NCBI GenBank assembly: GCA_015068645.1
Contig: SVKD01000016.1
Span: forward strand, 1-40,366
DNA length: 40,366 nt
Source of the DNA: Oscillospiraceae bacterium
GTDB taxonomy: Bacteria; Bacillota; Clostridia; UMGS1840
Direction: 5' to 3'
Below are positions 16,204 through 24,391 of this stretch, piece by piece; position 1 is the stretch's first letter; each line of letters begins with the position of its first letter. Both the position numbers and the translations under genes were made by a program. The notes beneath the pieces are model-generated. The model was not told the origin of the DNA, did not search any database, and saw only the letters and a program-made list of their open reading frames with translations.

Positions 16204-16533
16204 ATGAAGCGAGACAAGAAAAAAGGCCGAAAAAATGTGCCAACCGGTTCCCCAATAGAGCAAAGCATCGGGATTCAACCCAAAAAAACGTTGGCAGACC
16301 GTTTGGGAATTTCTCCTGAAGTTTTATTGGGAGAACCGAAAATCACCGTCACGGGAGATTATTTGATAGAGATTATCAATCATAAGGGAATTATCAGTTT
16401 ATCCGACGAGCAAATTGAGGTGAATACCCGAAAATATGTGTATAAAATTTTGGGCAGCAACCTGATCATTACTGCTCTTACCGATGAAGAACTGACCGTT
16501 TCAGGAAATTTAGTGAGCATTGAAAAACAGTAG
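16204..16533 (+). CDS. yqfC: Sporulation protein YqfC
   Basis: This 109-residue YabP/YqfC-family protein is expected in the mother cell during sporulation. The basic start (MKRDKKKGRKN) leads to LADRLGISPEVLLGEPKITVTG and IINHKGIISLSDEQIEV, typical of the family. ATG 16204 has a GAAGGA site and lies about 50 bases after the sigma-E-like promoter; the frame upstream belongs to the opposite gene and is not used. yqfD follows with its ribosome site overlapping the yqfC stop. Confidence 0.9.
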   Translation: MKRDKKKGRKNVPTGSPIEQSIGIQPKKTLADRLGISPEVLLGEPKITVTGDYLIEIINHKGIISLSDEQIEVNTRKYVYKILGSNLIITALTDEELTVSGNLVSIEKQ

Positions 16534-16545
16534 GAGGTGATTTTG

Positions 16546-17721
16546 GTGGTACGTGCCTATCGGTTTGTAAAGGGGTACCGTTGTTATTTTGCCAAGGGAA
16601 TTCATCTGGAAAAATTTTTGAATCTGTGCCTTGCACATAAGCTGTACCTTTGGAATATCAGCCGTCCCGATGATCAAACGATGTTGTTTTCCGTCAGTAA
16701 TCGGGGAGCCGTTTTGTTAAAAGAATTTGCTGAAAAAACGGGAACAGCTCTTACGCTGCAGCAGGGAATGGGCCTGCCTGTTTTTATGAAATCGCTTCAG
16801 AAAAGGACAGTTTTCTGTTTTGCAGCGGTCCTCTTTTTTGTGGGGATTTTTCTTTCTTCTTCCTTTATCTGGACGGTAACCTTTGATGCTGCTCCCGGAA
16901 TTGATACTGCCAAAATACGTGCCTTTTTGGCTGAAAATGATTTAGGGGTAGGAAAAATCAGAAAAACAGTGGATACCACTTATCTTTCCAATCAGATAAT
17001 CAATCGCTTTCCTCAGGTTTTGTGGGCAAATTTGGAATTGTCAGGTACCAATCTTTTGGTCACGTTGATTCCCAGAACTGATTCGCCACCGTTGATTCCA
17101 AAAGATGTGCCTACCAATATTGTGGCAAAAAAAGACGGTCATATTAAAGAAATTATTGCAGAAAACGGAGAAGCTATGGTGAAGGTGGGAGATACGGTGT
17201 TAAAAGATCAGATTTTAATTTCGGGTCTTATCCCCAGTCCCACCGTGGGGAACAGATATTTACATTCAATGGGGAAAATTCGTGCTGTTACTTGGGAAAA
17301 AGAAGTTTACGAAAAAAAACTGTACTGTTACGAGAAAATTCCCACAGGAGCAGAAAAAAGCAAACGTGAGCTTGCCCTGTCTTTCCTAAAAATTCCACTG
17401 GATTTTGGGCAAAGTATTGACTTTTATAATTATGATAGTATAATAAAAGAAAGACATTTTTTATTTGTCACTTATCGGGAAACCCTTTTTTCGGAATACA
17501 ACTTGCAAAAAGTGGAAAGAACTGAGGAAGAAGCAATCAAAGAAGCGACCGAGGAGTTCTTAAAGAAACTTTCCGAAAAGGGGATTGAAGATATTATTTC
17601 ATTAAAAACAGAGTCGTTAAGGCTTACGGATGACAGTATTTCTGTGACGGTGTTTGCAGAATGCGAGGAAGAATTGGGGATAGAAAAAACCATCCAGAAG
17701 TCTGTCGACCAAGAAACATAA
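16546..17721 (+). CDS. yqfD: Sporulation protein YqfD
   Basis: This 391-residue membrane protein has a single clear transmembrane helix at about 85-110 (FCFAAVLFFVGIFLSSSFIW), an N-terminal domain beginning VVRAYRFVKGYRCYF and a large extracytoplasmic part, as in YqfD/SpoIV-type proteins. I chose GTG 16546 because AGGAGG (16532-16537) lies 8 bases upstream; the earlier GTG at 16537 falls inside that site. It sits between yqfC and phoH in the order found in Bacillus. Confidence 0.9.
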   Translation: MVRAYRFVKGYRCYFAKGIHLEKFLNLCLAHKLYLWNISRPDDQTMLFSVSNRGAVLLKEFAEKTGTALTLQQGMGLPVFMKSLQKRTVFCFAAVLFFVGIFLSSSFIWTVTFDAAPGIDTAKIRAFLAENDLGVGKIRKTVDTTYLSNQIINRFPQVLWANLELSGTNLLVTLIPRTDSPPLIPKDVPTNIVAKKDGHIKEIIAENGEAMVKVGDTVLKDQILISGLIPSPTVGNRYLHSMGKIRAVTWEKEVYEKKLYCYEKIPTGAEKSKRELALSFLKIPLDFGQSIDFYNYDSIIKERHFLFVTYRETLFSEYNLQKVERTEEEAIKEATEEFLKKLSEKGIEDIISLKTESLRLTDDSISVTVFAECEEELGIEKTIQKSVDQET

Positions 17722-17730
17722 GAGGTATGT

Positions 17731-18717
17731 ATGGAGAAAGAAATTTTGCTTAATTCGGTAGATGAAGCGATTCGTCTGTTCGGCAATTTCGATGAAAATA
17801 TTTTGCTCATAGAAAAAGAGTTGGGTGTGAAAATTTTTCACAGAAACGGCATTGTGAAAGTGAGCGGGGAAGAGGTTGCGGTAACTATGGCAACCGAAGT
17901 GTTGGAAGGACTCATTCAGCGTCTCAAATTTGAAGAATCCTTAGATGAACAAACGGTGCGTTATCTTATCAGTATGGCAAGAGAGGGGAACGTGAAATCG
18001 GTTGCAGAAATCGGCGGAAACTGCGTTTGCGTCACTGCCAAGGGGAAACCAATCAAACCAAAAACGCTGGGGCAGAAAGCTTATATCGAAAATATCGAAA
18101 AAAATATCATCAATTTAGGCATTGGTCCTGCAGGAACGGGAAAAACATATCTGGCAGTTGCCTGTGCGGTAACTGCATTTAAAAATAAAGAAGTTTCTCG
18201 TATTATTTTAACCCGTCCTGCCATTGAAGCGGGGGAAAAACTTGGTTTTTTACCCGGAGATTTGCAGTCTAAAATTGATCCCTATCTGCGGCCCTTATAC
18301 GATGCATTGTTCGATTGTTTAGGTTCTGATACTTTTACAAAATACTCCGAAAAGGGATTGATTGAGGTAGCACCGCTCGCCTATATGCGAGGTCGAACTT
18401 TAGACGATTGTTTCGTAATTTTAGATGAAGCACAGAACACCACTCCCGAACAGATGAAAATGTTTTTAACCCGTATCGGATTCAATACAAAAGCGGTTAT
18501 CACAGGGGATATCACCCAAACTGACCTGCCTTTCGGGAAAAAATCGGGATTGAAGGAAGCGGTTTCCATCTTAAAAAATATTGAGGGAATTTCCATCACT
18601 ATGCTTTCTCATAAAGACGTTGTTCGCCATCCGCTGGTGCAGAAAATTATTTTAGCCTATGAAAAACACGAACAGCAAAAATTAAGAAAATCCCGTTATC
18701 AGGGTAACGAAAAATAA
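17731..18717 (+). CDS. phoH: PhoH family protein (phosphate-starvation-inducible-type ATPase)
   Basis: This 328-residue cytoplasmic ATPase has an N-terminal KH-like region and a PhoH ATPase domain. Walker A is GPAGTGKT (132-139), Walker B is CFVILDEAQN, followed by the QMKMFLTRIG segment and GDITQTDLP. An RNA-linked role is likely, given the fold. It follows yqfD by 9 bases and closes the operon at a strong terminator; ybeY, which often follows in Firmicutes, is absent here. Confidence 0.93.
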   Translation: MEKEILLNSVDEAIRLFGNFDENILLIEKELGVKIFHRNGIVKVSGEEVAVTMATEVLEGLIQRLKFEESLDEQTVRYLISMAREGNVKSVAEIGGNCVCVTAKGKPIKPKTLGQKAYIENIEKNIINLGIGPAGTGKTYLAVACAVTAFKNKEVSRIILTRPAIEAGEKLGFLPGDLQSKIDPYLRPLYDALFDCLGSDTFTKYSEKGLIEVAPLAYMRGRTLDDCFVILDEAQNTTPEQMKMFLTRIGFNTKAVITGDITQTDLPFGKKSGLKEAVSILKNIEGISITMLSHKDVVRHPLVQKIILAYEKHEQQKLRKSRYQGNEK

Positions 18718-18721
18718 AAAG

Positions 18722-18761
18722 AAACAGACTGTTTGATGAAAACGAAACAGTCTGTTTTTTT
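18722..18761 (+). terminator. Terminator after phoH
   Basis: A 13-bp perfect stem AAACAGACTGTTT/AAACAGTCTGTTT is followed by a continuing T-run. Confidence 0.9.
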
Positions 18762-18777
18762 GTATTGCAATTCTTAA

Positions 18778-19232
18778 AGTTCAAGTCCTGTATGAAAAAA
18801 AGAGCCATCCATTATATGGATGACTCTTTTTCTTTGGTCGAGGTGACAGGACACGGTTGTGCATTGCACACCCTATCAGCTTGGCGACCCAAGCCGTTGG
18901 CTTCGGTACCCGCCTGCGCTCCAACTTCGCTAAAAACCGTTCCCCGAACGGTTTTCTAAACGCTCGTTGCCTTCTTAAGGTTCAAGTCCTGTATGAAAAA
19001 AAGAGCCACCCGCTTAGTGGATGACTCTTTTTCTGGTCGAGGTGACAGGACACGGTTGTGCGTTGCACACCCTATCAGCTTGACGACCCAAGCCTTCGGC
19101 TTCGGTACCCGTCTGCGCACCAACTTCGCTAAAAACTTGCCGCAGGCAACTTTTTAACGCTCGTTGCCTTCTTAAGGTTCAAGTCCTGTATGAAAAAAAG
19201 AGCCACCCACATTGTGGATGACTCTTTTTCTT
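18778..19232 (-). repeat. About 200-bp tandem repeat carrying truncated tRNA-Pro 3' ends
   Basis: The GTTCAAGTCCTGTATG junction occurs at about 18781, 18981 and 19179, giving a period of 197-201 bases. Each unit holds, on the minus strand, the last 16 bases of tRNA-Pro plus CCA (from 18835 and 19034 in the first two) and then a GAGTCATCC/GGRTGGCTC hairpin with a T-run (18795-18832, 18996-19033, 19193-19230). Between the tRNA ends lie about 110 bases of unrelated shared sequence in place of the 5' part of the tRNA. Only the unit next to 19233 joins a complete tRNA. Confidence 0.85.
19193..19230 (-). terminator. Terminator of tRNA-Pro
   Basis: On the minus strand a GAGTCATCCAC/GTGGGTGGCTC hairpin is followed by a run of T. 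It uses U-G pairs that would be mismatches on the plus strand, so it serves the tRNA strand. It begins 3 bases after the encoded CCA. Confidence 0.85.
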
Positions 19233-19309
19233 TGGTCGAGGTGACAGGACTTGAACCTGCGGCATCTTGGTCCCAAACCAAGCACTCTACCAAACTGAGC
19301 TACACCTCG
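19233..19309 (-). tRNA. tRNA-Pro (anticodon UGG), CCA encoded
   Basis: The minus strand folds as a complete cloverleaf. The acceptor stem is CGAGGTG/CACCTCG. The D-arm contains TAGCTCAGTTTGGTAGAG. The anticodon stem CTTGG/CCAAG encloses TTTGGGA, giving anticodon TGG. The T-arm is GCAGG-TTCAAGT-CCTGT. The discriminator A and CCA are encoded. It has a full consensus promoter and its own terminator. Confidence 0.97.
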
Positions 19310-19322
19310 AAAACCAAGGGCT

Positions 19323-19351
19323 ATTATACACTATTTTTTCATTCTTGTCAA
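19323..19351 (-). promoter_or_regulatory. Sigma-A promoter of tRNA-Pro
   Basis: TTGACA (19346-19351) and TATAAT (19323-19328) on the minus strand are 17 bases apart, about 14 bases before the tRNA 5' end. Confidence 0.9.
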
Positions 19352-19437
19352 GTGGATTTTTTTGGATTTTTTTGTTATGATTTGTTATTGAAAAAGGTAT
19401 TGTAAGATTGCACAAGAGGAAAAATCGACGGAAATAA

Positions 19438-19467
19438 TTGACAAATGCGGGTTTTATGTGATATAAT
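19438..19467 (+). promoter_or_regulatory. Sigma-A promoter of the first SLH-protease gene
   Basis: TTGACA (19438-19443) and TATAAT (19462-19467) are separated by 18 bases; the leader is about 40 bases. Confidence 0.85.
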
Positions 19468-19511
19468 ACCCAGAAGGACTTTGTGTAAATCGCCATAAAG
19501 GAGAGAACGCA

Positions 19512-21290
19512 ATGAAGAAAATAATTGCAATTTGTTTAGTTGTAGTATTGTTAATTATAGCATTCCCCACCTCTGTTTTAGGGGCGAGAGATGTATTTTT
19601 TGAAAATCATCTGGCAGGGGATTTGAAAAAATTGGGACTGTTTCAAGGTGTTTCTGAGAATGATTTTGATCTTGACCGTGCACCCACCCGTTTGGAAGCC
19701 CTGGTGATGCTGGTTCGTTTGATGGGCCTGGGTAACAGCGCACAAAACAGCACTGCATCCCATCCTTTTACCGATGTACCCGAGTGGGCAAACTCTTATG
19801 TGGGATTTGCTTATCAGAAAGGATTGACCAATGGGATTTCTGACACTGTTTTTGGTACAGCAGATGCAAACGCACAGACCTATCTGACCTTTGTACTCCG
19901 TGCACTTGGTTATTCTGACGTGGACGGAAAAGATTTCACTTGGGATAACCCGTTTCCCTTAGCAGAACAGTTGGGGTTGATTTCTCCCAAGACTGATCTG
20001 GAAAACTTCCTGCGTGCAGACGTGGTATTGGTGTCTTATGCGGCACTGGAAGCCAAAACAAAGGGGACCGGTGGCACATTGTCTCAAAAGCTGATGGAAA
20101 ACGGCTTGTTTTCCTTCAACGAGTATAATATGAACTATGACCGCACTGCGCTCAAACGTTTTTCGCAAGAGCAGGTGCAGTTAACCTCGGAAGAAATTTA
20201 TACCAAATGTTCACCGTCTGTTTTTCGGATCGATGTGTATAATCGTGCAGATGAACTCATTAGTACCGGAAATGGTTTCTTTATTGAAGAAAGCGGTGTA
20301 GCGGTTACTGATTTTCATGTGATTAAAAATGGTTATTCTGCCAAAATCACTATGTTGGAAACCGGAGCTGTATATCAGGTGTCCGGTGTTTATGATTACA
20401 GTATTGACTATGATTGGGCGATTATTCAGGTGGCGGGAAGCGGATTTTCCGTTTTACCTGTGGGAGATGCTGCCATTGCAACAGACGGTGCGATGGTATA
20501 TACCGTGGGAGAACAGAAAAATTCCAACGGTGGCATTGCTACCGGTAAAATCTCCAATGCAAATAACTGGATAGGAAATATTTGTTATATTGCAACGGAT
20601 GTTGCTGCAGCCAACCAAGTCTGCGGCAGTGCATTGGTTAACAAAAGCGGGGAAGTAATCGGGATTGTTTCAGATGCTTCATCCAATGGTCAAAATGCAC
20701 TTTTGGCGCTACCGATCTCCGTGATCGAAAATCATTTGAAAGGGAATCTGATTACTTTAGCAAGTTTGACCAGAATTCTTCAGTCTGCAGTTGGTACCGA
20801 ACATACTCCCAGAGAAGAAGCGTATGCATTGCTGTTGTCTGTGATTGATGCGATGGAAAACGAAACCATCAACGGAAAACGTTCCTATGCAGAAACCGTA
20901 GAAACCGAAAACGGTATGATTGAATATTCCCTGGTCCGTAATGACGATCACTCTATTGATGTGACCATTTGGGAAATTTCGGGAGAAGATACCTATTACA
21001 CTTCTTTGACACTGGAACCTTATGATGATAATATGTTTGTGTATTACAGCTACAATCATGCAGGGGATTCTTTTGAATGTACGGGCCTTGCACAGATTCA
21101 TGCTCCTACCTACAGTGTTCACAGCGATCTTCGTTTTATTGAAGCAGATGCCAACATTGATGCACAGTTGGATGCAGCAATCTGTCATGAAAATGTTGTG
21201 AAAGGCTTGCAATTTGTTCAACGCATTTATGAACGGTTCCACGGTTTGGGAGATTACACCATTTCCGATTTGGGATTCTTAAATTTCTAA
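19512..21290 (+). CDS. SLH-anchored trypsin-fold protein with Ser-to-Cys substitution
   Basis: The 592-residue secreted protein has a signal peptide (MKKIIAICLVVVLLIIAFPTSVLG), three SLH-like repeats (about 25-200) and an HtrA/trypsin-like domain (about 225-410). An unrecognised C-terminal domain shared with its neighbour completes it. The triad positions read H269 (TDFHVI), D301 (DYDWAIIQV) and C371 (QVCGSALVN, codon TGC at 20622-20624). The paralogue has GSSGGALIN at the same position, so the nucleophile Ser is Cys here and the oxyanion-loop glycines are altered. The substrate loop GSPLGL of the paralogue reads GEQKNS. It may be a cysteine-nucleophile protease or an inactive binder. AAAGGAG precedes ATG 19512; the gene has its own promoter and terminator. 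Confidence 0.85.
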   Translation: MKKIIAICLVVVLLIIAFPTSVLGARDVFFENHLAGDLKKLGLFQGVSENDFDLDRAPTRLEALVMLVRLMGLGNSAQNSTASHPFTDVPEWANSYVGFAYQKGLTNGISDTVFGTADANAQTYLTFVLRALGYSDVDGKDFTWDNPFPLAEQLGLISPKTDLENFLRADVVLVSYAALEAKTKGTGGTLSQKLMENGLFSFNEYNMNYDRTALKRFSQEQVQLTSEEIYTKCSPSVFRIDVYNRADELISTGNGFFIEESGVAVTDFHVIKNGYSAKITMLETGAVYQVSGVYDYSIDYDWAIIQVAGSGFSVLPVGDAAIATDGAMVYTVGEQKNSNGGIATGKISNANNWIGNICYIATDVAAANQVCGSALVNKSGEVIGIVSDASSNGQNALLALPISVIENHLKGNLITLASLTRILQSAVGTEHTPREEAYALLLSVIDAMENETINGKRSYAETVETENGMIEYSLVRNDDHSIDVTIWEISGEDTYYTSLTLEPYDDNMFVYYSYNHAGDSFECTGLAQIHAPTYSVHSDLRFIEADANIDAQLDAAICHENVVKGLQFVQRIYERFHGLGDYTISDLGFLNF

Positions 21291-21311
21291 ATCAGATAAT
21301 AACTGTTAAGG

Positions 21312-21346
21312 AAAACACCGTCTGTATTTGAACAGACGGTGTTTTT
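21312..21346 (+). terminator. Terminator after the first SLH-protease gene
   Basis: A 14-bp stem AAAACACCGTCTGT/ACAGACGGTGTTTT with a 6-base loop continues into T. Confidence 0.92.
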
Positions 21347-21388
21347 ATATTGGGGTAGGGGTAAATTTTGTAAACGCCAAGAAAAGAA

Positions 21389-21418
21389 TTGACAAATATA
21401 AAATGGTTATGATACAAT
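21389..21418 (+). promoter_or_regulatory. Sigma-A promoter of the second SLH-protease gene
   Basis: TTGACA (21389-21394) and TACAAT (21413-21418) are 18 bases apart, the same spacing as for the paralogue upstream. Confidence 0.85.
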
Positions 21419-21459
21419 AAATGAAAGATTAAAATTTGCGGGACAAAGGAGAGAGGCAG

Positions 21460-23253
21460 TTGAAAAAACTTATTGCAACATTTTTGAGCATCATGCTTGT
21501 TATGATGGCGTTGCCCGCTGCTGCGTCGGCAGCTGCCGGTTCAGATTTCGAACAGCAGCTTGCAGGAGATTTGAAAAATCTTGGGCTGTTTCAGGGTGTT
21601 TCAGACACGGATTTTGCTCTGGATCGTGCACCTACCCGTGTGGAAGCACTGGTGATGTTGATTCGTTTATTAGGTGACGGATCTCTGGCACAAAACAGCA
21701 CAGCTTCCCATCCTTTTACCGATGTTCCCCAGTGGGCAGACGGATATGTAGGATATGCATATCAAAAAGGTTTAACTAAGGGTGTTTCTGAAACGACTTT
21801 TGGTACCGGCGAGGCAAGCGCACAGATGTATCTGACCTTTGTGTTAAGAGCTTTGGGATATTCCGATACCAACGGAGAAGATTTTTCTTGGAGCAATCCT
21901 TATTCCTTAGCAGAAACCGTAGGAATCTTGCCCGGGCAGGTTAATCGGGTGAATTTTCTGCGTAAAGATGTGGTTTTAGTTTCCTATGCGGCACTGAATT
22001 CCAATTTGAACGATACTGACAAATCCCTTGCCCAAAAGCTGATTGAAGACGGTGTGTTTACATATGAGCAGTACACCGAATATTATGACCCTGCGGCATT
22101 TGCAAAGGTGGAACAAAATGCTAAGGAGCTGTCCTCAGAGGAAATTTATAACCGTTGTTCTTCTGCTGTTTTTTATATTGAAATGTATAACCGTGCAGGT
22201 GATGCAATTTCTTCCGGGAGTGGATTTTTTCTAGAAGAAAGTGGTGTTGCAGTTACCAATTATCATGTGATTGAAGGTGGTTATTCCGCAAAAGTCACCA
22301 TTTCAGGCACGGAAGAAGTGTATGATGTTTTAGGTGTTTATGATTACAGTGAGAAATATGACTGGGCTGTAATTCAAATTGACGGAAGCGGATTTTCCAC
22401 ACTGGAAATCGCTGACGAAGATACTGTGATTGGCGGTAGTACCGTGTACGCCATCGGTAGCCCTCTCGGACTGAAAAATACCATTAGCCAGGGATTGATT
22501 TCCAATACTCACCGTTGGCTTGATAATGTTTGTTATATCCAGACCAGTGCTGCGATTTCACAGGGGAGCAGTGGCGGCGCTTTGATTAACAAATACGGCG
22601 AAGTAATCGGAATTACTTCAGCAGGTTTTACGGAAGGTCAGAATCTGAATCTGGCTCTTCCTATGTCTGTGATCGCAGAGCATCAGAGAAACGCTCTTAC
22701 CTCTTTATCTACGTTGGCTGAAGAATCTTCTGTAGCGGCTGTTCCTTCCGGCAATAATACGAATGCTACTGCCAAAGAAAATGCTTATTATATGCTTCTG
22801 GCTGTTATTGAAACCATGGAAAATGAAGATATCAACGGTCAGCCTGCTTACACGGAACGGATCGATACCGAAAACGGCTATGTGGAATGCTCCATTTGCC
22901 GGAACGACGATTATACCATTGACGTGATTTATTTTGAAGTATATCGGGACGATATTTACTATACCTCGTTAACTTTGGATTTTGCAAGTAACGACTACTT
23001 TGTTTACTATAGCTTCAATAATGATCAATCTCCCTTTTATTTTTTAGGTATGACTGAAATTTATGCGCCCAATTACACGCCCGATAGCCAAATCCACTTC
23101 TTAAGAGCTGAGGGTACCGTAGATCAGCAACTCAATGAAGAAATTTGTCACGAGAATGTAATGACAGGTCTTGATTATGTGCAAAGCATTTTTTACAGGC
23201 TGTCTGATATCGGTAATTTTTCCGTTGCAGATCTTGGATTTATCAATTACTAA
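21460..23253 (+). CDS. SLH-anchored HtrA/trypsin-like serine protease
   Basis: The 597-residue protein has the same architecture as its upstream neighbour: signal peptide (LKKLIATFLSIMLVMMALPAAASA), three SLH-like repeats, a trypsin-fold domain and a shared C-terminal domain. The catalytic triad is intact: H269 (TNYHVI), D301 (KYDWAVIQI) and S371 (GSSGGALIN), numbered from the TTG start. I chose TTG 21460, preceded by AAAGGAGAG, over the codon 8 positions earlier. It probably cleaves or checks exported proteins at the cell wall. The tandem arrangement and even register show a gene duplication. No PDZ domain is evident. Confidence 0.87.
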   Translation: MKKLIATFLSIMLVMMALPAAASAAAGSDFEQQLAGDLKNLGLFQGVSDTDFALDRAPTRVEALVMLIRLLGDGSLAQNSTASHPFTDVPQWADGYVGYAYQKGLTKGVSETTFGTGEASAQMYLTFVLRALGYSDTNGEDFSWSNPYSLAETVGILPGQVNRVNFLRKDVVLVSYAALNSNLNDTDKSLAQKLIEDGVFTYEQYTEYYDPAAFAKVEQNAKELSSEEIYNRCSSAVFYIEMYNRAGDAISSGSGFFLEESGVAVTNYHVIEGGYSAKVTISGTEEVYDVLGVYDYSEKYDWAVIQIDGSGFSTLEIADEDTVIGGSTVYAIGSPLGLKNTISQGLISNTHRWLDNVCYIQTSAAISQGSSGGALINKYGEVIGITSAGFTEGQNLNLALPMSVIAEHQRNALTSLSTLAEESSVAAVPSGNNTNATAKENAYYMLLAVIETMENEDINGQPAYTERIDTENGYVECSICRNDDYTIDVIYFEVYRDDIYYTSLTLDFASNDYFVYYSFNNDQSPFYFLGMTEIYAPNYTPDSQIHFLRAEGTVDQQLNEEICHENVMTGLDYVQSIFYRLSDIGNFSVADLGFINY

Positions 23254-23270
23254 AATGATTATCAACAACA

Positions 23271-23307
23271 AAAAACATCCTTTGTAGAAACAGAGGATGT
23301 TTTTTTG
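23271..23307. terminator. Bidirectional terminator between convergent genes
   Basis: AACATCCTTTG pairs with CAGAGGATGTT (one wobble), with T-runs on both strands. It can serve the protease gene (plus) and the cobalamin-regulated operon (minus, ending at 23342). Confidence 0.85.
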
Positions 23308-23341
23308 TGTTAAAAATATTTGAAATCAAAACTGTGATAAA

Positions 23342-24373
23342 TCAGTTGCCGGTTATAGCAGCAGAACCACCAATATCCCTTCCCAATTCGCAGGTATACA
23401 GCCATTCGATCCGATCGCCGTCTTTTAACTGATAACGTGAACAGCCGTAATTGGGGAACCAATCGTTTACTCGGTACATCCATCCGGAAAGCTCCCCGCA
23501 GTCAAACTCGTAAAGATTTGCTATGCCTTCAATATAGGAGCTGTTATACAGAGGGGTGTGTTCAAATTCCATGTGAATTCTATTTTGTTTCATTTCCCGC
23601 AGGAGCACATCAAATACATTTTCTCCGTCATAGAAGACGACCGTCTGTTCTGCATAGATAACACCGTCTTTCGGAACAAGTTCCACCTTCTCCGGATCCA
23701 GCCATTCCATATGCTGAAGAATACTGTCACAACGAACAGACAGAGTGCAGCTCAGCGCTTGATCAGATACATCCACATTCTGAGGTTCCACGGGGACGGG
23801 TTTTCCCTCGGGAACCGGGTCGGTGAGATATTGGTCTTTTCCGGTGTTTGGATCGATTATCATCGTGTTTTTTATATCGATATTTTCATGTTCTGTTTTT
23901 GCCTGAGAAGCAAGATCTTTTTCTGCAGTATCTTCCTTTTTGTTTGCTGTAACGATATCACTTGTGGTTTTCTTTTTTGTAGTAAGTTCAGAGTGTTCTG
24001 TTGGATTAGCATTCTGTGGCTCCTCTGTGACAGGTGCGGTGTGATTTTGTTCTTCCTCGGAACTTTCATCTGTGATGACATCATTTTCAGTCGGGGGATT
24101 TTCGTTTTTTGTTTCCGTTTGAGGAGCAGGATCTTTTTCTGCACTATCTTCATTTGTACTTGTCGGAAGGATAGGATTGATTTTTTGCTCCTTCGGAGTA
24201 GGAGTAATATATTCTGATGAAACAGATACCTTGCTTTTGGGAGACAACTCCTGACTTTCCGAATGAATTGCCCATCCCCGAAGTCCCGGAGCGTCGCCGC
24301 CGTACCAAAAAGTAAAGGAAAGGACTGCTACAATAAGAAGTCCCCATATGATTTTATTTTTGTGTTTTATCAA
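23342..24373 (-). CDS. Membrane-tethered DUF4430 (transcobalamin-like) protein
   Basis: This 343-residue protein has an N-terminal membrane segment (IIWGLLIVAVLSFTFWYGG). A Thr/Glu/Pro-rich stalk of about 165 residues follows, with a loose internal repeat (EDSAEKDPAPQTETKNEN and EDTAEKDLASQAKTEHEN). A DUF4430 beta-grasp domain lies at about 206-328, with FDVLLREM, SGWMYRVNDWFPNYGCSRYQLKDGDRI and WLYT motifs. DUF4430 is related to the C-terminal domain of transcobalamin and intrinsic factor. The TTG start at 24373 follows an AAGGA site. It begins 18 bases after the toroid-SLH gene, as the third gene of the cobalamin-riboswitch operon. I infer a membrane-proximal corrinoid-binding role. Confidence 0.8.
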   Translation of the reverse strand: MIKHKNKIIWGLLIVAVLSFTFWYGGDAPGLRGWAIHSESQELSPKSKVSVSSEYITPTPKEQKINPILPTSTNEDSAEKDPAPQTETKNENPPTENDVITDESSEEEQNHTAPVTEEPQNANPTEHSELTTKKKTTSDIVTANKKEDTAEKDLASQAKTEHENIDIKNTMIIDPNTGKDQYLTDPVPEGKPVPVEPQNVDVSDQALSCTLSVRCDSILQHMEWLDPEKVELVPKDGVIYAEQTVVFYDGENVFDVLLREMKQNRIHMEFEHTPLYNSSYIEGIANLYEFDCGELSGWMYRVNDWFPNYGCSRYQLKDGDRIEWLYTCELGRDIGGSAAITGN

Positions 24374-24391
24374 CCGATTTCACATCCTTTT

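Noticed and set aside
18835-19100. Two further tRNA-Pro genes
   Set aside because: Only the 3' acceptor and T-stem halves are present; the D-arm and anticodon loop are missing, so no cloverleaf forms.
18778-19232. Possible CRISPR array, from repeated units with hairpins
   Set aside because: Units are about 200 bases, the intervening sequences are nearly identical rather than unique, and they contain tRNA-Pro 3' ends; no cas genes are present.
23558-24217. 219-residue open frame on the plus strand
   Set aside because: It is antisense to the low-complexity stalk of the tethered DUF4430 gene, has no ribosome site or recognisable domain, and its Phe/Cys/Arg-rich composition is that of a shadow frame.
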